Shown in pieces: positions 1 through 10,535 of a stretch of DNA of 64,000 nucleotides (positions within the stretch are counted from its first letter, which is position 1; every line of letters starts with the position of its first letter). A program made the translations under genes and the position numbers. The notes beneath the pieces are model-generated. The model ran no database searches, had not been told where the DNA came from, and saw nothing but the letters and a program-made list of their open reading frames with translations. This DNA comes from Acephala macrosclerotiorum (lineage: Eukaryota > Ascomycota > Leotiomycetes > Helotiales > Mollisiaceae). The stretch spans positions 45,077-109,076 of the forward strand of contig MU119391.1 in the NCBI GenBank assembly GCA_014904845.1, in the 5' to 3' direction.

Positions 1-1308
1 TTTCTCTAAGCGATGCGGCCCCGTGAGATAGAAAAAGCAACACCTGACATCCAAAATACATGTGGGGAAAAATCAAACTGCGACCCATCACACCAACACT
101 CGTTCGATGTTCCATTCCAGCTTCTCTCTCCTGAATCCCAATCCCTCTCGGGCCTTCAATCCGAGCTGGAAATATACCGCCTAGGATCCAAATTACCTCT
201 CCTCAGCCCACGATCCTCAAATTCTGGTACCACAGTCTCGGCGTCAAGCACAAAAATACATAGACGCGTGCAACTTCAGTCTTCAAATCGTACCTAAGAA
301 GGGTAAATGAAAGTAAGCCTTGAATTAAATAGAATCTGCCCACTGTTTAATTTGAGGGCAGAGGGGTACAAGCGAGGGAGGCTCAAGCTCAAGATAGAAA
401 TGCCGGATGATCAGTTGGGGTTAATAAGAGACAAATATAGGAAGGGAAAGAGCCGGGGCTGGGGTGGATGGGTAGATGGGTAGATCCGTGGATCATCTGC
501 GCGTGTTGGTGGCGGTCGGCTTGGAATAGAACGGGAACGGGATGTTTGCCGGGAGTGGCTGACATCCCGGACTGTGCATCGTGAAAAGGAGGGGCAGGTG
601 AAGACTCGAGAACTGGAATGAAAATATCGTCAACAATATTGAGGAGAATTGTGAGAGTGAACCTCATGTCTGTCGGAAGTACTCATCGAGATGCGCCTCC
701 AGACTCCCCCACTTGCTCACTCACTGTCTCATTGTAGAGTTCTGACTTGGCTCTTCTACTTCTCCCTATTCGTGTTGATCAGGTGTTCGAGAGGCGCAGT
801 CGTAGACGCTTCCTTGCAGCATCTACCCGAAGCCGATTATACGACCTCACACTCGCCTAGCCGCAGCCACATCCAACTTTCACCCCCAATGTACACCACC
901 ATTCACACCACTCAGCATCCATTCACTGCCAGTGGCACACCCGATGCAAATGGCAGTGCCAGAAAGATACACACGAAGCCCAAGCTCCCTTCTCAGTGGC
1001 TGAAATAATCGAGCTTGCATGAAGAGCACGCAGGCCCCCCGGATTTGTGAGCTGCTTCCACAATTGCTACCATTACCAACTGCAGATGGATGGCCCAAGA
1101 TAAGTCAGACCTCGCTTTCGATTATTTAGTTAGATTAACCGTTTGCAATTCACTTTTGGCACTCGGCCCGGCCCTGTGTGCCCTACCTGTGCCACCCACT
1201 TGGTTGGGTCGGGAGGTTTCCTTTATGTATCGTCCAGTCCCATCCACCCTCCACCCTCCACCCTCCACAATTGCATTGTCGTTGATCAACCACCAAAGAC
1301 AAGACAAG
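1..1308. other. Intergenic region upstream of the first gene
   Basis: No gene is supportable here. The open frames present (the longest about 105 codons) are low-complexity and overlap on both strands. Just upstream of the first gene, about 1244-1268 carries a short CCACCCT tandem array on the leader side of the chosen start codon. Confidence 0.5.
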
Positions 1309-3219
1309 ATGCGCACCAGTGTTTTGCGATCACAGGGCGACTGTCCCAAGGGCCAGCAATGGTATTCCTGCGGAACCAATGGTTTTACAGGTTGCTGTTC
1401 AGCAGTCAACGTCTGCGATTTGTCGAGCTGTCCGGATTCCGCATCTTCTACCTCAGCCTCACAGCTGGACACTACGACTCTGACTGTGTCCGCTACATAC
1501 TCCGCGATCTCCACTCCATCCTCCTCGGTCTTGGATTCGAGCTCCACGCTACCTTCGACGACTTCGATACTTAATAATGCAGGCCTGGCGGATTCAACAA
1601 CATCGACTATGACTGCAACGGCATCATCTTCGGAAACCAGCTCCAGCTCGGCTTCAAAACCCAACGCAACACCGATCATTGCAGGTGTGGTTGCAGGAGT
1701 TGTTTTCCTATCAATCATGTCAGTACCGATCTGGTTCTGCTTTCGAAGACGCAAGCAAAAGAAGACCAAGACAATCCGCAATTCAATCTTGGAATTCAGA
1801 GCACCAAACAAGGAGTCTGTTCTCGGCCGATCGACCGGGCAGTCATTCCAAGATAACGAGACGGGAGTCTATGAACCATTCGGAGGTATGTCCTACCCTC
1901 ATTACCAGATCATTAGAACAGAATTGCTGACGATGCTCATAGGACGCTACCAATCACACAGCTCATCCCCCACAACGGCACCTCAACCTCTCCCGGCAAT
2001 CTCGCCAACCTCACCTCTGTCTCACATCAGCAGCCACTCCCACACGCACACCCGAACCCAACACCAACACCAACACCAACACCAAACCCGCCCCCAACTT
2101 CCCTCCCGCTCTCCGCCGAGAAAGCTCTCCGACCCCATATCTCCCGTCCAAGAAATTGAAGATGCATCTTTGCCAACCGACCCCGAAAAAGCGGCCTTGA
2201 CACGCCCACCCGAGCATGAACATCCGATTTATGGCTTGCCTGCTTTCCTTACCTCATCCGAACCTCACCCCGGAATCCCTTTATCCCCAAATCTAGAACC
2301 TATCCACTCAGCGCCAGCGACATTGCAAGACTTACCAGGTTTCGTTGCTAGGACATCAGTTGAGCAAGAACGAGAACGATACCGAAAGAGTTTGTCTTTG
2401 CCTAGGCGAACATCGGAAGTAACTCGCAGCACCACAACATCTCGCCGTCACCAGGTGTGGAGGAATAGCGAGTATATGGCTGGTTCCTCTTCAGCCTCGA
2501 AACTAAGTCCTTCTGTGTCACAACTTGAGAATTCTCTCGTTCCTGGAAGATCAGAGTTAGATAGTGGAGAAATCAATATCCGCTCTCCGATCCCTGGCCG
2601 CAGCGAACTAGACGGCGGTTTGGTTCCTGAACAATTCCTCACACCTTCACTCCCACGCCACACCTCAAGCTCAGGTCATATCCAAAGAGGAAACACAACC
2701 TCAACAATGCATTCCGTCCCCATCGGTCCAGGCGTCGATTCCACCTCCCCCACCTCATTCTACTCCCAGGGCTCATTCTCTCTACCTCACCAACGACGAC
2801 AACAACAAATGACAGGACCCAAAGGTCTCGACCTCGCTTCGCCCATCTTAACCAGCATCACCGCCCGTTACTCCTCTCCCCTGGATTCGTATTTCAAGTC
2901 CCCATCTCTATACGTCTCTACGCAAGAGATTCTGGATGGACATAATAAGGAAGTTGTTTCCCCGCTCTCCAGCTCCTCAGAAGTTGGACGATGGAGCGGC
3001 TCTACGGCTCTTGGAAATCTCGCACCCGGAGGCCTGGAACTTGGCAGTCGATCCAAGGGAGGCTTTGGAAATGCCAATTTTGGTGATATTGGGGATATGC
3101 TTGGGGATAGGTTTGTGGGCGAGAGCGAGAGGCAGAAACAGATGAGAGAGGAGCTCACACCATTGAGCGCCATGAGCCCGGACGTCGAAAGGGAATGGGG
3201 CGAGTGGGCTTTTAGGTGA
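1309..3219 (+). CDS. Ser/Thr-rich single-pass membrane protein with N-terminal Cys motif
   Basis: Two exons, 1309-1885 and 1943-3219, give 617 aa. The 57-nt intron (GTATGT donor, CTGAC branch, AG acceptor) has no stop, so the frame also reads straight through it; removal yields EPFGGRYQ across the junction. I chose ATG 1309 (AAG before the ATG) over the upstream in-frame ATG at 1090 because the conserved-looking part starts there. Residues about 11-41 hold CPKGQQWYSCGTNGFTGCC, then CDLSSCPD, a cysteine pattern I associate with fungal surface proteins. A Ser/Thr-rich stalk follows, then one membrane segment around residues 123-145 ending in FRRRKQKK, then a long disordered cytoplasmic tail with a His-Gln run. 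No classical signal peptide is visible. The layout resembles Wsc/Mid2-type sensors, but no WSC domain is present; a wall-sensing role is inference. Convergent with RPB4. Confidence 0.75.
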   Translation: MRTSVLRSQGDCPKGQQWYSCGTNGFTGCCSAVNVCDLSSCPDSASSTSASQLDTTTLTVSATYSAISTPSSSVLDSSSTLPSTTSILNNAGLADSTTSTMTATASSSETSSSSASKPNATPIIAGVVAGVVFLSIMSVPIWFCFRRRKQKKTKTIRNSILEFRAPNKESVLGRSTGQSFQDNETGVYEPFGGMSYPHYQIIRTELLTMLIGRYQSHSSSPTTAPQPLPAISPTSPLSHISSHSHTHTRTQHQHQHQHQTRPQLPSRSPPRKLSDPISPVQEIEDASLPTDPEKAALTRPPEHEHPIYGLPAFLTSSEPHPGIPLSPNLEPIHSAPATLQDLPGFVARTSVEQERERYRKSLSLPRRTSEVTRSTTTSRRHQVWRNSEYMAGSSSASKLSPSVSQLENSLVPGRSELDSGEINIRSPIPGRSELDGGLVPEQFLTPSLPRHTSSSGHIQRGNTTSTMHSVPIGPGVDSTSPTSFYSQGSFSLPHQRRQQQMTGPKGLDLASPILTSITARYSSPLDSYFKSPSLYVSTQEILDGHNKEVVSPLSSSSEVGRWSGSTALGNLAPGGLELGSRSKGGFGNANFGDIGDMLGDRFVGESERQKQMREELTPLSAMSPDVEREWGEWAFR

Positions 3220-3788
3220 TTGTTCCTGGTAGCAGGGGTGATGGGGGGTGGTGGACTTGTAACGATAGGATACGATACCCGTGCATGTTGCACCTGCTAT
3301 GATTTGTATGGAGTAATGGTTAATGATGTATTATAATAGCAAGGCGTTGGAGGAAGAGTATAGCACCGCATTGTTAGACCGAGCGGGCTTGTATTGGCGT
3401 TGTGCCTAGAAACAGCATAGAAGAATCAAGACTTCACAACATGAAAACAGACCAGCTTGCAAATGTGACGATTATGAAGATGGAGATGTGAAAGATCATG
3501 CATATGCTCTTGCCATCTGCTCTCAATCTCTTTCCATATGCCACGGCCTGGCAGCCTCTATCCAAGGCACGCTTTTGATTTCGTATCTCTCAATTTTATG
3601 GTCTGCCTTCATGCCTGGCTTAAGTCTTAGTGTCACGAGGGACATCTCTTCCCCGTCTAATTTGATTACCCAAATAAACGCCTGGATCAATGAAGAAGGT
3701 ATCCACGCCGTCCATGCCATGCAACGGATTTTATCCCCCCCAAACGCCCTCAATTCCCAAATTCCACTGTCTCCCCTCCCCCTCCTAC
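3220..3788. other. Convergent intergenic spacer
   Basis: This spacer lies between the 3' ends of the membrane-protein gene and RPB4. I see no coding or RNA feature in it; short open frames on both strands look like chance. Confidence 0.5.
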
Positions 3789-4341
3789 TCAGTTCCCATA
3801 CCCCATCAACTTAGTAATCTCATCCAACAACTCCTGTAGCTCCTCATCCGTAATCTTATCCTGCAAACTCGGGATCAACGTCTTTGCCTCCTCCGCCGTA
3901 TCACAGCATAAAGAACCGAGTTGGGCGCGTTCGAATTTGGCGAGTTCTTTGTGGGCGGAGAGGAGGCGTTCGACGGCTTCGACATTTTCTTTGCGTTTGA
4001 AGCGCGCGAAGTGGTCGAGGTAGTCGGTGGTCTTGATTAGCATCCTATTTTACCACATTGTTAACATCCTGTTCCCTTCCGGAAATATTCCTTCTCTTTT
4101 TCTTCTTCTTAGAGAATTGGAGAGATTGGAGAAGAGAAGGGGAAGGGGAGACAAACTCAGTCTCATTAATATTCTTTTTATCCATCCTTCGCTTCGCAAC
4201 CAAAGCATTGATAACCAGTGCCGCCTCACTATGCGTCAACGCATCCACGTCTTGAAACTCCCCTAGCTTGAGTTCAGCTGCCGCTTCTTCGTCTCCTTGT
4301 GGTGCTTCACGGCTTCGGGATGTGGGGGCTGGTGTTGCCAT
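3789..4341 (-). CDS. rpb4: RNA polymerase II subunit Rpb4
   Basis: Two exons, 4341-4157 and 4044-3789, joined across a 112-nt intron (4045-4156, GTTTGT donor), give 146 aa. The junction reads NINETEMLIKTTDYLDHF, which restores the Rpb4/RpoF-type helical core: an N-terminal helix (DALTHSEAALVINALVAKRR), the KTTDYLDHFARFK helix, then the C-terminal HRDC-like helices ending KITDEELQELLDEITKLMG. Length matches compact fungal Rpb4. With Rpb7 it forms the stalk of Pol II that works in initiation, termination and mRNA export; that role is family knowledge. The gene is divergent from TRS23 with about 450 bp between start codons and convergent with the preceding membrane-protein gene. Confidence 0.93.
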
Positions 4342-4788
4342 CTTCTGTTTCCTTTCCGTGACCTGTCCTTGTTCTGCGCGAGTTGGATGCGACTCAAGGG
4401 CGGTGCTTTTGGAGCTGTCGCGCAGACGCCGGGAGCTTGGTCGCGGTCGTGGAGTTCGTTGGATGATACAGGAGTGCTGTGGGATGCAGAAGGAGAGCTA
4501 TAGTAGAGCTGAGGGCGTAGTGGATTCAGTGTTGAGGTGGGTTGTAGTGGGGTTCGTTGTCGCGTGAAGAAATTCTGAGTTGAACCAAAATCTGGGGAAG
4601 TCTGCCGAGCCTCGTTCTCCGACTTCAACATCGATGCGCCGAAGGCACTCGAGACCACAACGAACATTAGAATTCCACTTCGACCTTCTCTCAATACCCC
4701 GTGAAAACTTCTCCAGCTCTGCGAGCTTCCCAAATCCGAAACTCGACACCGCTCCCATAATTGCTGCTCTTTGACAACGAGTCTCAAG
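4342..4788. promoter_or_regulatory. Divergent promoter region of RPB4 and TRS23
   Basis: About 450 bp between the two divergent start codons. It must hold both promoters and leaders. Long open frames cross it on both strands but have no conserved content. I can name no specific factor site. Confidence 0.5.
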
Positions 4789-5387
4789 ATGTACGTTCCA
4801 ACCCTACTTGGACACAGGAGAAAGAATTGACAATCTGCCATTCAGGGTCGTGTTCGCTCTTATAATAATCAACAAAGCCGGCGGTCTTATCTACCAACGC
4901 GATTTCGCAGAAGGACTCAACAAGCTCTCCATAAACGACTACCTCGTCCTGGCCGGAACATTTCACGGGTACGCATCTTTCAACACTCCCTCCACCACTC
5001 CGTTCCTCCTGTTCTGTCCTTTTTATCCTCACAAACTAACAGTTCCTCCCTCCCAGCGTCCACGCAATAACAACCCGCCTCCACCCCCTCCACAACCACG
5101 CCCACCAGTCCTCCACTATAGAAACCCGCCCCGACCCCCCCTCTGGCATCGAAGTCCTCGAAACCGAAAACTTCCGCCTCCAATGCTTCTCAACTCTCAC
5201 CGGAACAAAATTCCTCTTGTTCACAGAACCGCAACAACCGAATGTGGATAAGATTGTTAGTAGGATTTATGAGTTGTATGGGGATTATGTTATGAAGAAT
5301 CCCTTTTATCAGTTGGAGATGCCTGTACGGTGTGAGAGCTTTGATAGGAAGTTGGTGCAGTATGTTAGGCCTCTGAACAGTAGGTGA
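4789..5387 (+). CDS. trs23: TRAPP complex subunit Trs23 (TRAPPC4)
   Basis: Three exons, 4789-4790, 4846-4968 and 5057-5387, give 151 aa. The predicted start codon is split: AT at 4789-4790, then intron 4791-4845 (GTACGT...TTGAC...CAG), then G at 4846, giving MVVFALIIINKAGGLIYQ, the expected longin-like N terminus of Trs23. Reading 4789 without splicing stops after 13 codons. A second intron, 4969-5056, joins LAGTFHG to VHAITT. The C-terminal half contains LETENFRLQCFSTLTGTKFL and YVMKNPFYQLEMPVRCESFD, both typical of TRAPPC4. Trs23 is a core subunit of the Rab-GTPase exchange complexes of ER-Golgi traffic and autophagy (family knowledge). It lies head to head with RPB4 and is convergent with RPN10. 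The product is confident; the split start needs transcript support. Confidence 0.9.
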
Positions 5388-5754
5388 TGGGTCTCTTTGG
5401 GCGATGAAAGACAAAACAGGGTAGAAGAGGAAAGAAGATAATGAGTGGAATTTGGTTGACTGGATGTAGATTGGGGAGCTAGCGGAGCATAGGACTGGGA
5501 AAGAGGTATGCTGGCAAGAACGATATGAGAAAATCAGCTACCTCGCTTGCGGGAAAGGTTAGTAGACATTGGGGTGTGTCCAAGCTGTCCAAGAGGCTGG
5601 ACATTCAGCAGGACAGAGACCTTGGGAAATGCAAGACATCAGAGGGCAAAGCATGGCTGTAGATATTCCTCCACGCCAATTTATGGCTCATCTAGTAGTA
5701 CATTCCTACAGTCCCAACGCCACGAGCAATGCAGATCACAATTACCCATCTAGC
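5388..5754. other. Convergent intergenic spacer
   Basis: This is the spacer between the ends of TRS23 and RPN10. Nothing beyond the expected 3' UTRs is supportable. Confidence 0.5.
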
Positions 5755-6690
5755 TTACGCCGTGTCCATCTTGTCTGGATCCTCATCCTTCTTGTCTCCG
5801 CTTGGCTCACCGTCTTTCCCCAACAGTGGTGCCTTCTCTCCTGCTTCGTCTTCCTCCTTAACACTCTCCAGCTTGGCCTTCTCCTCTTCGTCTTTCTTTG
5901 CCTTGTCTGCCTTCTCCACTCTCGCCTTCTCCTCTTCCATACTCATTCTTAGCGCAAGAGCCAGCTCTGGGTCGACCGAAGGATCAATACCAAACTCGAA
6001 ACTTTCTCCACCACCAGCACCCTCTGCTCCACCTCCAGCACCAGCTCCTGACCCATCGCCATTCAATATCGGAGTCGTGATGAGCTGATCAGAAAGCAGA
6101 CCAGGTCCTGGAGGAATGATGACAATATGTGATCCATCACCACTCTTCACATTCTCGTTGAACGCCGTAAGCTTGTTCGTCGTATCATCATCCAGCTGTC
6201 CAAATGCCACAAAGTCGATGCTGATATTGTTCTTCTTCATCTTCTTCGCTAGCTTGACCAGAGTTTTGTCGTCTTCGGCGATCGGGCTGCAGGTAAAGAC
6301 CACAATACGTTGACGTTGGGACTTGTTCTGTCGGTGCTTCAAAGCTAGCTATTCACCTATCAGCATCTATTTCTAAAGCAGGAAAGAATTCATACATACA
6401 CCAGCAATCTGAATCCCGGTTGCCAAATGACTACTACCTCTGATCTTGCTCTTCGTACGATGTAAACCCTCCAAGATCTTGCCATGATCCGTTGTTAACG
6501 TAACCAAGACCTCTGGTCCCTTCCCGCCCATACTCATGAGTCCAACGGAGGATTCGGGGTTGCCTTGTGTGATGGCGGAGAAGATCAGGGAGACGGCATC
6601 GCTTTGGGCTTCGTAACGAGTGGGTGTGTAGTCTCCGTTTCGACTGCTTTCGCTGTTGTCTACCACTACCATTACTGCTTCGAGAACCAT
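5755..6690 (-). CDS. rpn10: 26S proteasome regulatory subunit Rpn10
   Basis: Two exons, 6690-6400 and 6348-5755, around a 51-nt intron (GTATGT...TAG), give 294 aa; the junction reads GIQIAG/LALKHRQNK. The N-terminal VWA domain (residues about 1-190) opens with EAVMVVVDNSESSRNGDYTP, containing the conserved DNSExxRNGD. It continues through RIVVFTCSPIAEDDKTLVKL and SHIVIIPPGPGLLSDQ. One ubiquitin-interacting motif, DPELALALRMSMEEE, sits near residues 223-237, followed by a Lys/Glu-rich tail with a gly/ala linker before the UIM. Rpn10 is a ubiquitin receptor in the proteasome lid-base interface (family knowledge). Length and single UIM match fungal orthologues. The start is shared with the family N terminus MVLEAVMVVVDNSE. 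The gene is divergent from the Borealin-like gene. Confidence 0.95.
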
Positions 6691-7078
6691 GGTGACGAAT
6701 GTGCTTCTGCTGAGGTCTTGAACGGAGAAATAGATGTGTGTCGAGAAGCAGGAAGATGTTGGTTCGAGCTGTGGGTGGGGGTAGTCGAGATTATTATTGA
6801 GAAGTCGAAATGGTGAGGCTCAAGGTAGCTGTGGATGCGCGTACCTGCTAATAAGATCCTTGTAGCTTTAAGCTCATTTGGCGCTAACGCCTAATCGGGA
6901 TGCGCCTTCCAACTGGTTTGTTTACTTTGAACGTCGTGACAAGAACACCAAGAACCAAGAACTACGTACGAAAGGACGAAACCGACTACGAAAACAACTC
7001 TTGCAATCGCATCTTCTCATCACACAATCTATCATCAGACTACAAAGAATAATCAAATACCAAACCACAACACACGAT
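6691..7078. promoter_or_regulatory. Divergent promoter region of RPN10 and the Borealin-like gene
   Basis: About 390 bp separate the two start codons. It must contain both promoters. I looked for a proteasome-associated control element of the yeast Rpn4 type and saw no convincing match. Confidence 0.45.
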
Positions 7079-8263
7079 ATGGCTCCGACGCGTTCCAAGA
7101 AGCAGCGCAAGTCCACCGAATCTGCCAGCTCTGTCGATGTACAGAGCTTTCCAGCTCCTCCAAAAATGGTTCCTACAAAGACCCAGACCCCTCCGAACAA
7201 CAGAAGTCCCATTCGAAAGACGAAGATGGGCATTACAGCAGCGCAGAGACAGGTTTTGATCGATAACCTACAGTTAGAGAGTATGGAGCTCACACCCATT
7301 ACGACCTCGAAATGAGTGAGACTGTTAGGACACATTGGCTGATTACGTTTACACTAGTTACCGAACGTGCCAGAAAACTTCGAGCACAATATACGATGCA
7401 GGCACAGCAATTACGGACGCGTATTGAGATCCGAGTCAACAGAATACCCGTCGCATTGAGGAAGGCAAAGATGGGGGATTTGCAACTAAAGTATACCGAG
7501 ACTGTTTCCGAAGCCGCTGCTTCGACATCACACAAGATCAATTCGCCAGCCAAGAATCTAATCCAAGAAGAACAAGCTCGGTCACGCGTCAGTCCTTCGC
7601 CACAACGCGGCACCAAACGATTGAGGTATAAGCTTTCGTCCCATTTCGCGAATCTAGCTAACACGATGCAGCGATGATATGGACAAGGAGAATGAAGATA
7701 TCGAAAATCCCAAGAAGAGAACACGAGGAGCACCAGTCCCACCAACACGTACAACATCCAAAGCGAAGATCCAACCATCACAGGTCTTGTCCCCACGATC
7801 TGCCAACTCTCGCACCTTACCACGATCACCAGTTGCACGTCCTATATCTCCGCAAAAGTCTTTCCTCGCACGACCTATTTCTCCATTGAAACCAACAGCA
7901 CCGGCACCAGCTGGAGGAGCAGCAGGGATCCTGACGAATATGGTTGAGAAGGCGAAAACAACGAGGGCTACTGTGACACGAAAGGTCCCAGCAGAAAGTA
8001 GTGCAGCAGGGGCAGGACGAGGAAGAAGAGCGGCGCCTGCAGCGTCTGCACTAAAGGTTGGAAGGGGAAGAGCAAGTACTATCAGTGAGAGTAGTGATTC
8101 GAGTAATACAACCGTGGTGAGAAAACCAGTGGCACCCGCGAAGAAGACGATGATGAGTACGATCAAGGGGATGGGAAGTCAGAAGAAGATACCCGCAGCT
8201 GCGAAAAGCACAGCTTCAACGGCACCTGTGTCGACGGGGAGGGTTCTCAGGAAGAGGAATTGA
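7079..8263 (+). CDS. nbl1: Borealin N-terminal domain protein (Nbl1-like passenger complex subunit)
   Basis: Three exons, 7079-7280, 7358-7625 and 7672-8263, give 353 aa. Intron 1 (77 nt) joins NLQLE to ITERARKLRAQ, and intron 2 (46 nt, CTAAC branch) joins GTKRLS to DDMDKENED. Residues about 51-108 (GITAAQRQVLIDNLQLE, then ITERARKLRAQY, then RIEIRVNRIPVALRKAKMGDL) match the Borealin N-terminal helix, which pairs with Survivin/Bir1 and INCENP/Sli15 in the chromosomal passenger complex. The remainder is disordered, basic and rich in SP/TP dipeptides (LPRSPVARPISPQK, ISPLKPT), plausible CDK sites, and ends in VLRKRN. Yeast Nbl1 is much shorter; filamentous fungi usually carry this long tail. Role and partners are family knowledge; phosphorylation is inference. 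Confidence 0.85.
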
Positions 8264-8501
8264 GACAGAAGCTCGAGCGAGCTTAGAGATTCGAGATTCG
8301 TTTTATGGTTTTGTTCCATGGACGTTTGTAGATTATCGTTCGGCGTTTATGGGCTGCTTGTTGGATTGTTGCATCGAGAAAGTCCATATCTAGGACAATG
8401 AATACGAATCGTATATGAACTCGACGCAAATGGTATCGTATTTCATTTTCCAACCATTCGCGCCCATTCTCCCGTGATCGTCCCATTCCTCACTAAAGAC
8501 C

Positions 8502-9374
8502 CTACCCTCCAGCACCGCTCCCCTTCTTCTTCTTATCCTCCACAAGCTCAATATTATCCTCCGGAATCACAGGAAACTTCTCCAAAAAGAACTCCTCAAT
8601 CTCCTCGCTCACATCTCCCTGAACCACGATCTCCTCTCCTCCGCTGGCTACTTTTGTGACAGAGGCGCCGGTTGCAAATTTCTTGCCTAGGTCTTTGGCT
8701 ACTTTTTTGTTTTCGAGGCCGAAGTTTTCCAGGCCGGTAACTGTTGTGACGAATTTTCTCTGCAGAAATTTGTATCAGCTCCCAGGCTATTTTTCCATGA
8801 AATGCGCTGCTGGATGGTGGAGCATTGGAGAGCGGGAAACTGGACGAACCTTATTCCGTTCAACCCGCTTGATAATAACCTTACTGCTCTTAATCGTGGC
8901 CGCCTGTTTCGCCTCCGCTGCCTCGGCCTTCAGCGCTTTCTTATGTGCGTCTTTCTCTGCTCGTTTTTGGGCGTCGAGGGACAATGTACTCGTTGCTGCT
9001 GCTAGGGCATCTGCCGTTGACCCACGTCAGCATGTATTCTGCACATATCTAGAAGGGAGAGGGGAGCATGACTGGGAAAGAGGGAGAGGAAGGCAAACCT
9101 TCAGACCATAATCGCTCGTACATGTTTCCGTAGTTCTTTTGTAGCCAGTCCTGACATTTCTTTACTGTACCGCCGAATTCGCAGTACTGTCCACATATTC
9201 TTGTCAGCTTCATTCTTCCTCCGTGTACCTTCCATACCTCGGGTGGTAAACTGCAAACTGTATCACCACATTAGCAGTGGTTCGAGAGATGGTGGGGCAA
9301 GAAGGGAAAGACACACCTCCGCAGTAGACTACATGTCTGGATTGCGGCTCGAGGGGTGCTTCTACGTCCGCCAT
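8502..9374 (-). CDS. tma22: Translation machinery-associated protein Tma22 (DENR homologue)
   Basis: Five exons: 9374-9317, 9257-9238 (only 20 nt), 9186-9099, 9010-8850 and 8759-8502, giving 194 aa. The N-terminal Cys cluster YCGVCSLPPEYCEFGG (Cys18, 21, 28, then Cys37 after KK) matches the metal-binding region of DENR. The middle has LSLDAQKRAEKD and a Lys/Ala helix. The C-terminal SUI1 domain runs VIIKRVERNK, KFVTTVTGLENFGLENKKVA, DLGKKFATGASV, EEIVVQGDVSEEI, and the protein ends in KKKKGSGAGG. DENR/Tma22 pairs with MCT-1/Tma20 to recycle 40S subunits and support reinitiation (family knowledge). All exon junctions were chosen by phase and family conservation. Convergent with the Borealin-like gene, 238 bp apart. 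Confidence 0.9.
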
Positions 9375-10535
9375 GATATTGGAAGGTCTATTGTTCAGAG
9401 GTCGTAGAGTGTAGGGCGCTTTGTAGGTTGGAGTGATGGAGGGGAAATGGGAAGAAATGGCGGGGCAGGTGAGCTAGCGGCCGCTTCGAGGCTCTTCTCG
9501 AGTTTTGCGTCTTTCTTCCTTTCTATATTTTTGTGAAATCTCACTTTCGGTCATTGAGTCGTGTGAATGGGTGTCTGCATTTTCAATGGAAACCCTAATT
9601 CTATTTAGTTCGAGGGAAAGTTTCCTAGGACTTCGGACTATTTATTCTAGAGATTCGTTCATAAACAAAGAGTCCAATTACCGCTTCGAGTCGAACGACA
9701 TATCAAGGAAAGTCTTGCTATGAACAAAGATGGTGTATTCGGTTCGTATTGAGTGTATCCCATTTATCCATCAGTCTTCATAATTGCCTTTCCTAAATGC
9801 GAATTATGGTTCTATTTGCTTGACCTGCTTTGGGACGAGGATGGTTTGGGCTAGGTAATTTGCTTGGACTTTTCAACGCTTACCATCAACACTCTCCGTT
9901 CGCAAGTATGAGGTTGATAGCTTCTTATGTTTTGTAGGTATGCGAGGTTGTTGCTGGAATACCAATGACCGGCGAGCTGGGACCTTTCGTGAGCGGGTAG
10001 CAGCGTGACTCGGGAACATATCACCCCGGATATGGTTCTACAACGCAGCACAGTCTGAAGTTTGAGTTTTCTGTTCTACACAATTTTGCCAGTTGGCCAG
10101 TGGTTATGGCATTTTGAAGTCTGACGAACTCTACATTCTTTCACTGCGGTGTCCTCAGAGACACAAAGCTGAGTCCGAGTGTTTTATGGCAAGATCATCT
10201 CATCTTCTGGGTCAGTACAATGATGGCCTAAACTCCTGCCTCTGCAACTTCATTGAGACAAATCAGCCAGGTGAGCGGCTGAATGTTTTCTGCAAATGTC
10301 TGTGGTTTATATTGAGACTCTTGGAAAATACAGAACCAGACACATAACCGACTTTGTCCATCCTGGTGTCGAAGACATCGGCATTCGATGATGAAGGTCT
10401 TCGTCGCGTGCTCAACGTGGCAGAGTACCAAGTCACTAATGTATGGAGTAAATTTGACGTCCGATATAAGTACTCTACAACCTGCTAGACAACTTTCCTT
10501 TCGGTCTGGTCAATTTTCGTACTCATGCCTTCAAG
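9375..10535. other. Intergenic region, divergent promoters
   Basis: About 1.16 kb separate the divergent starts of TMA22 and the repeat-containing secreted-protein gene. No convincing gene or RNA is seen; open frames here do not exceed about 84 codons and lack family features. Confidence 0.5.

Noticed and set aside
1090..1308. Upstream in-frame ATG extending the membrane-protein gene by 73 codons
   Set aside because: The extension shows no signal peptide or conserved feature and includes a simple tandem repeat; the conserved Cys motif starts soon after ATG 1309.
1122..1811. 229-codon minus-strand frame
   Set aside because: It is the antisense shadow of the Ser/Thr-rich coding sequence.
2040..2092. 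CRISPR-like or satellite repeat (CAACAC)n
   Set aside because: It is a codon repeat (His-Gln) within the membrane-protein gene; no spacers, and CRISPR is not expected in a fungus.
4808..5251. 147-codon frame over TRS23 (starting at a non-ATG)
   Set aside because: It contains the true exon 2 but reads through intron 2 into a Pro-rich wrong frame; the spliced model restores the conserved TRAPPC4 C terminus.
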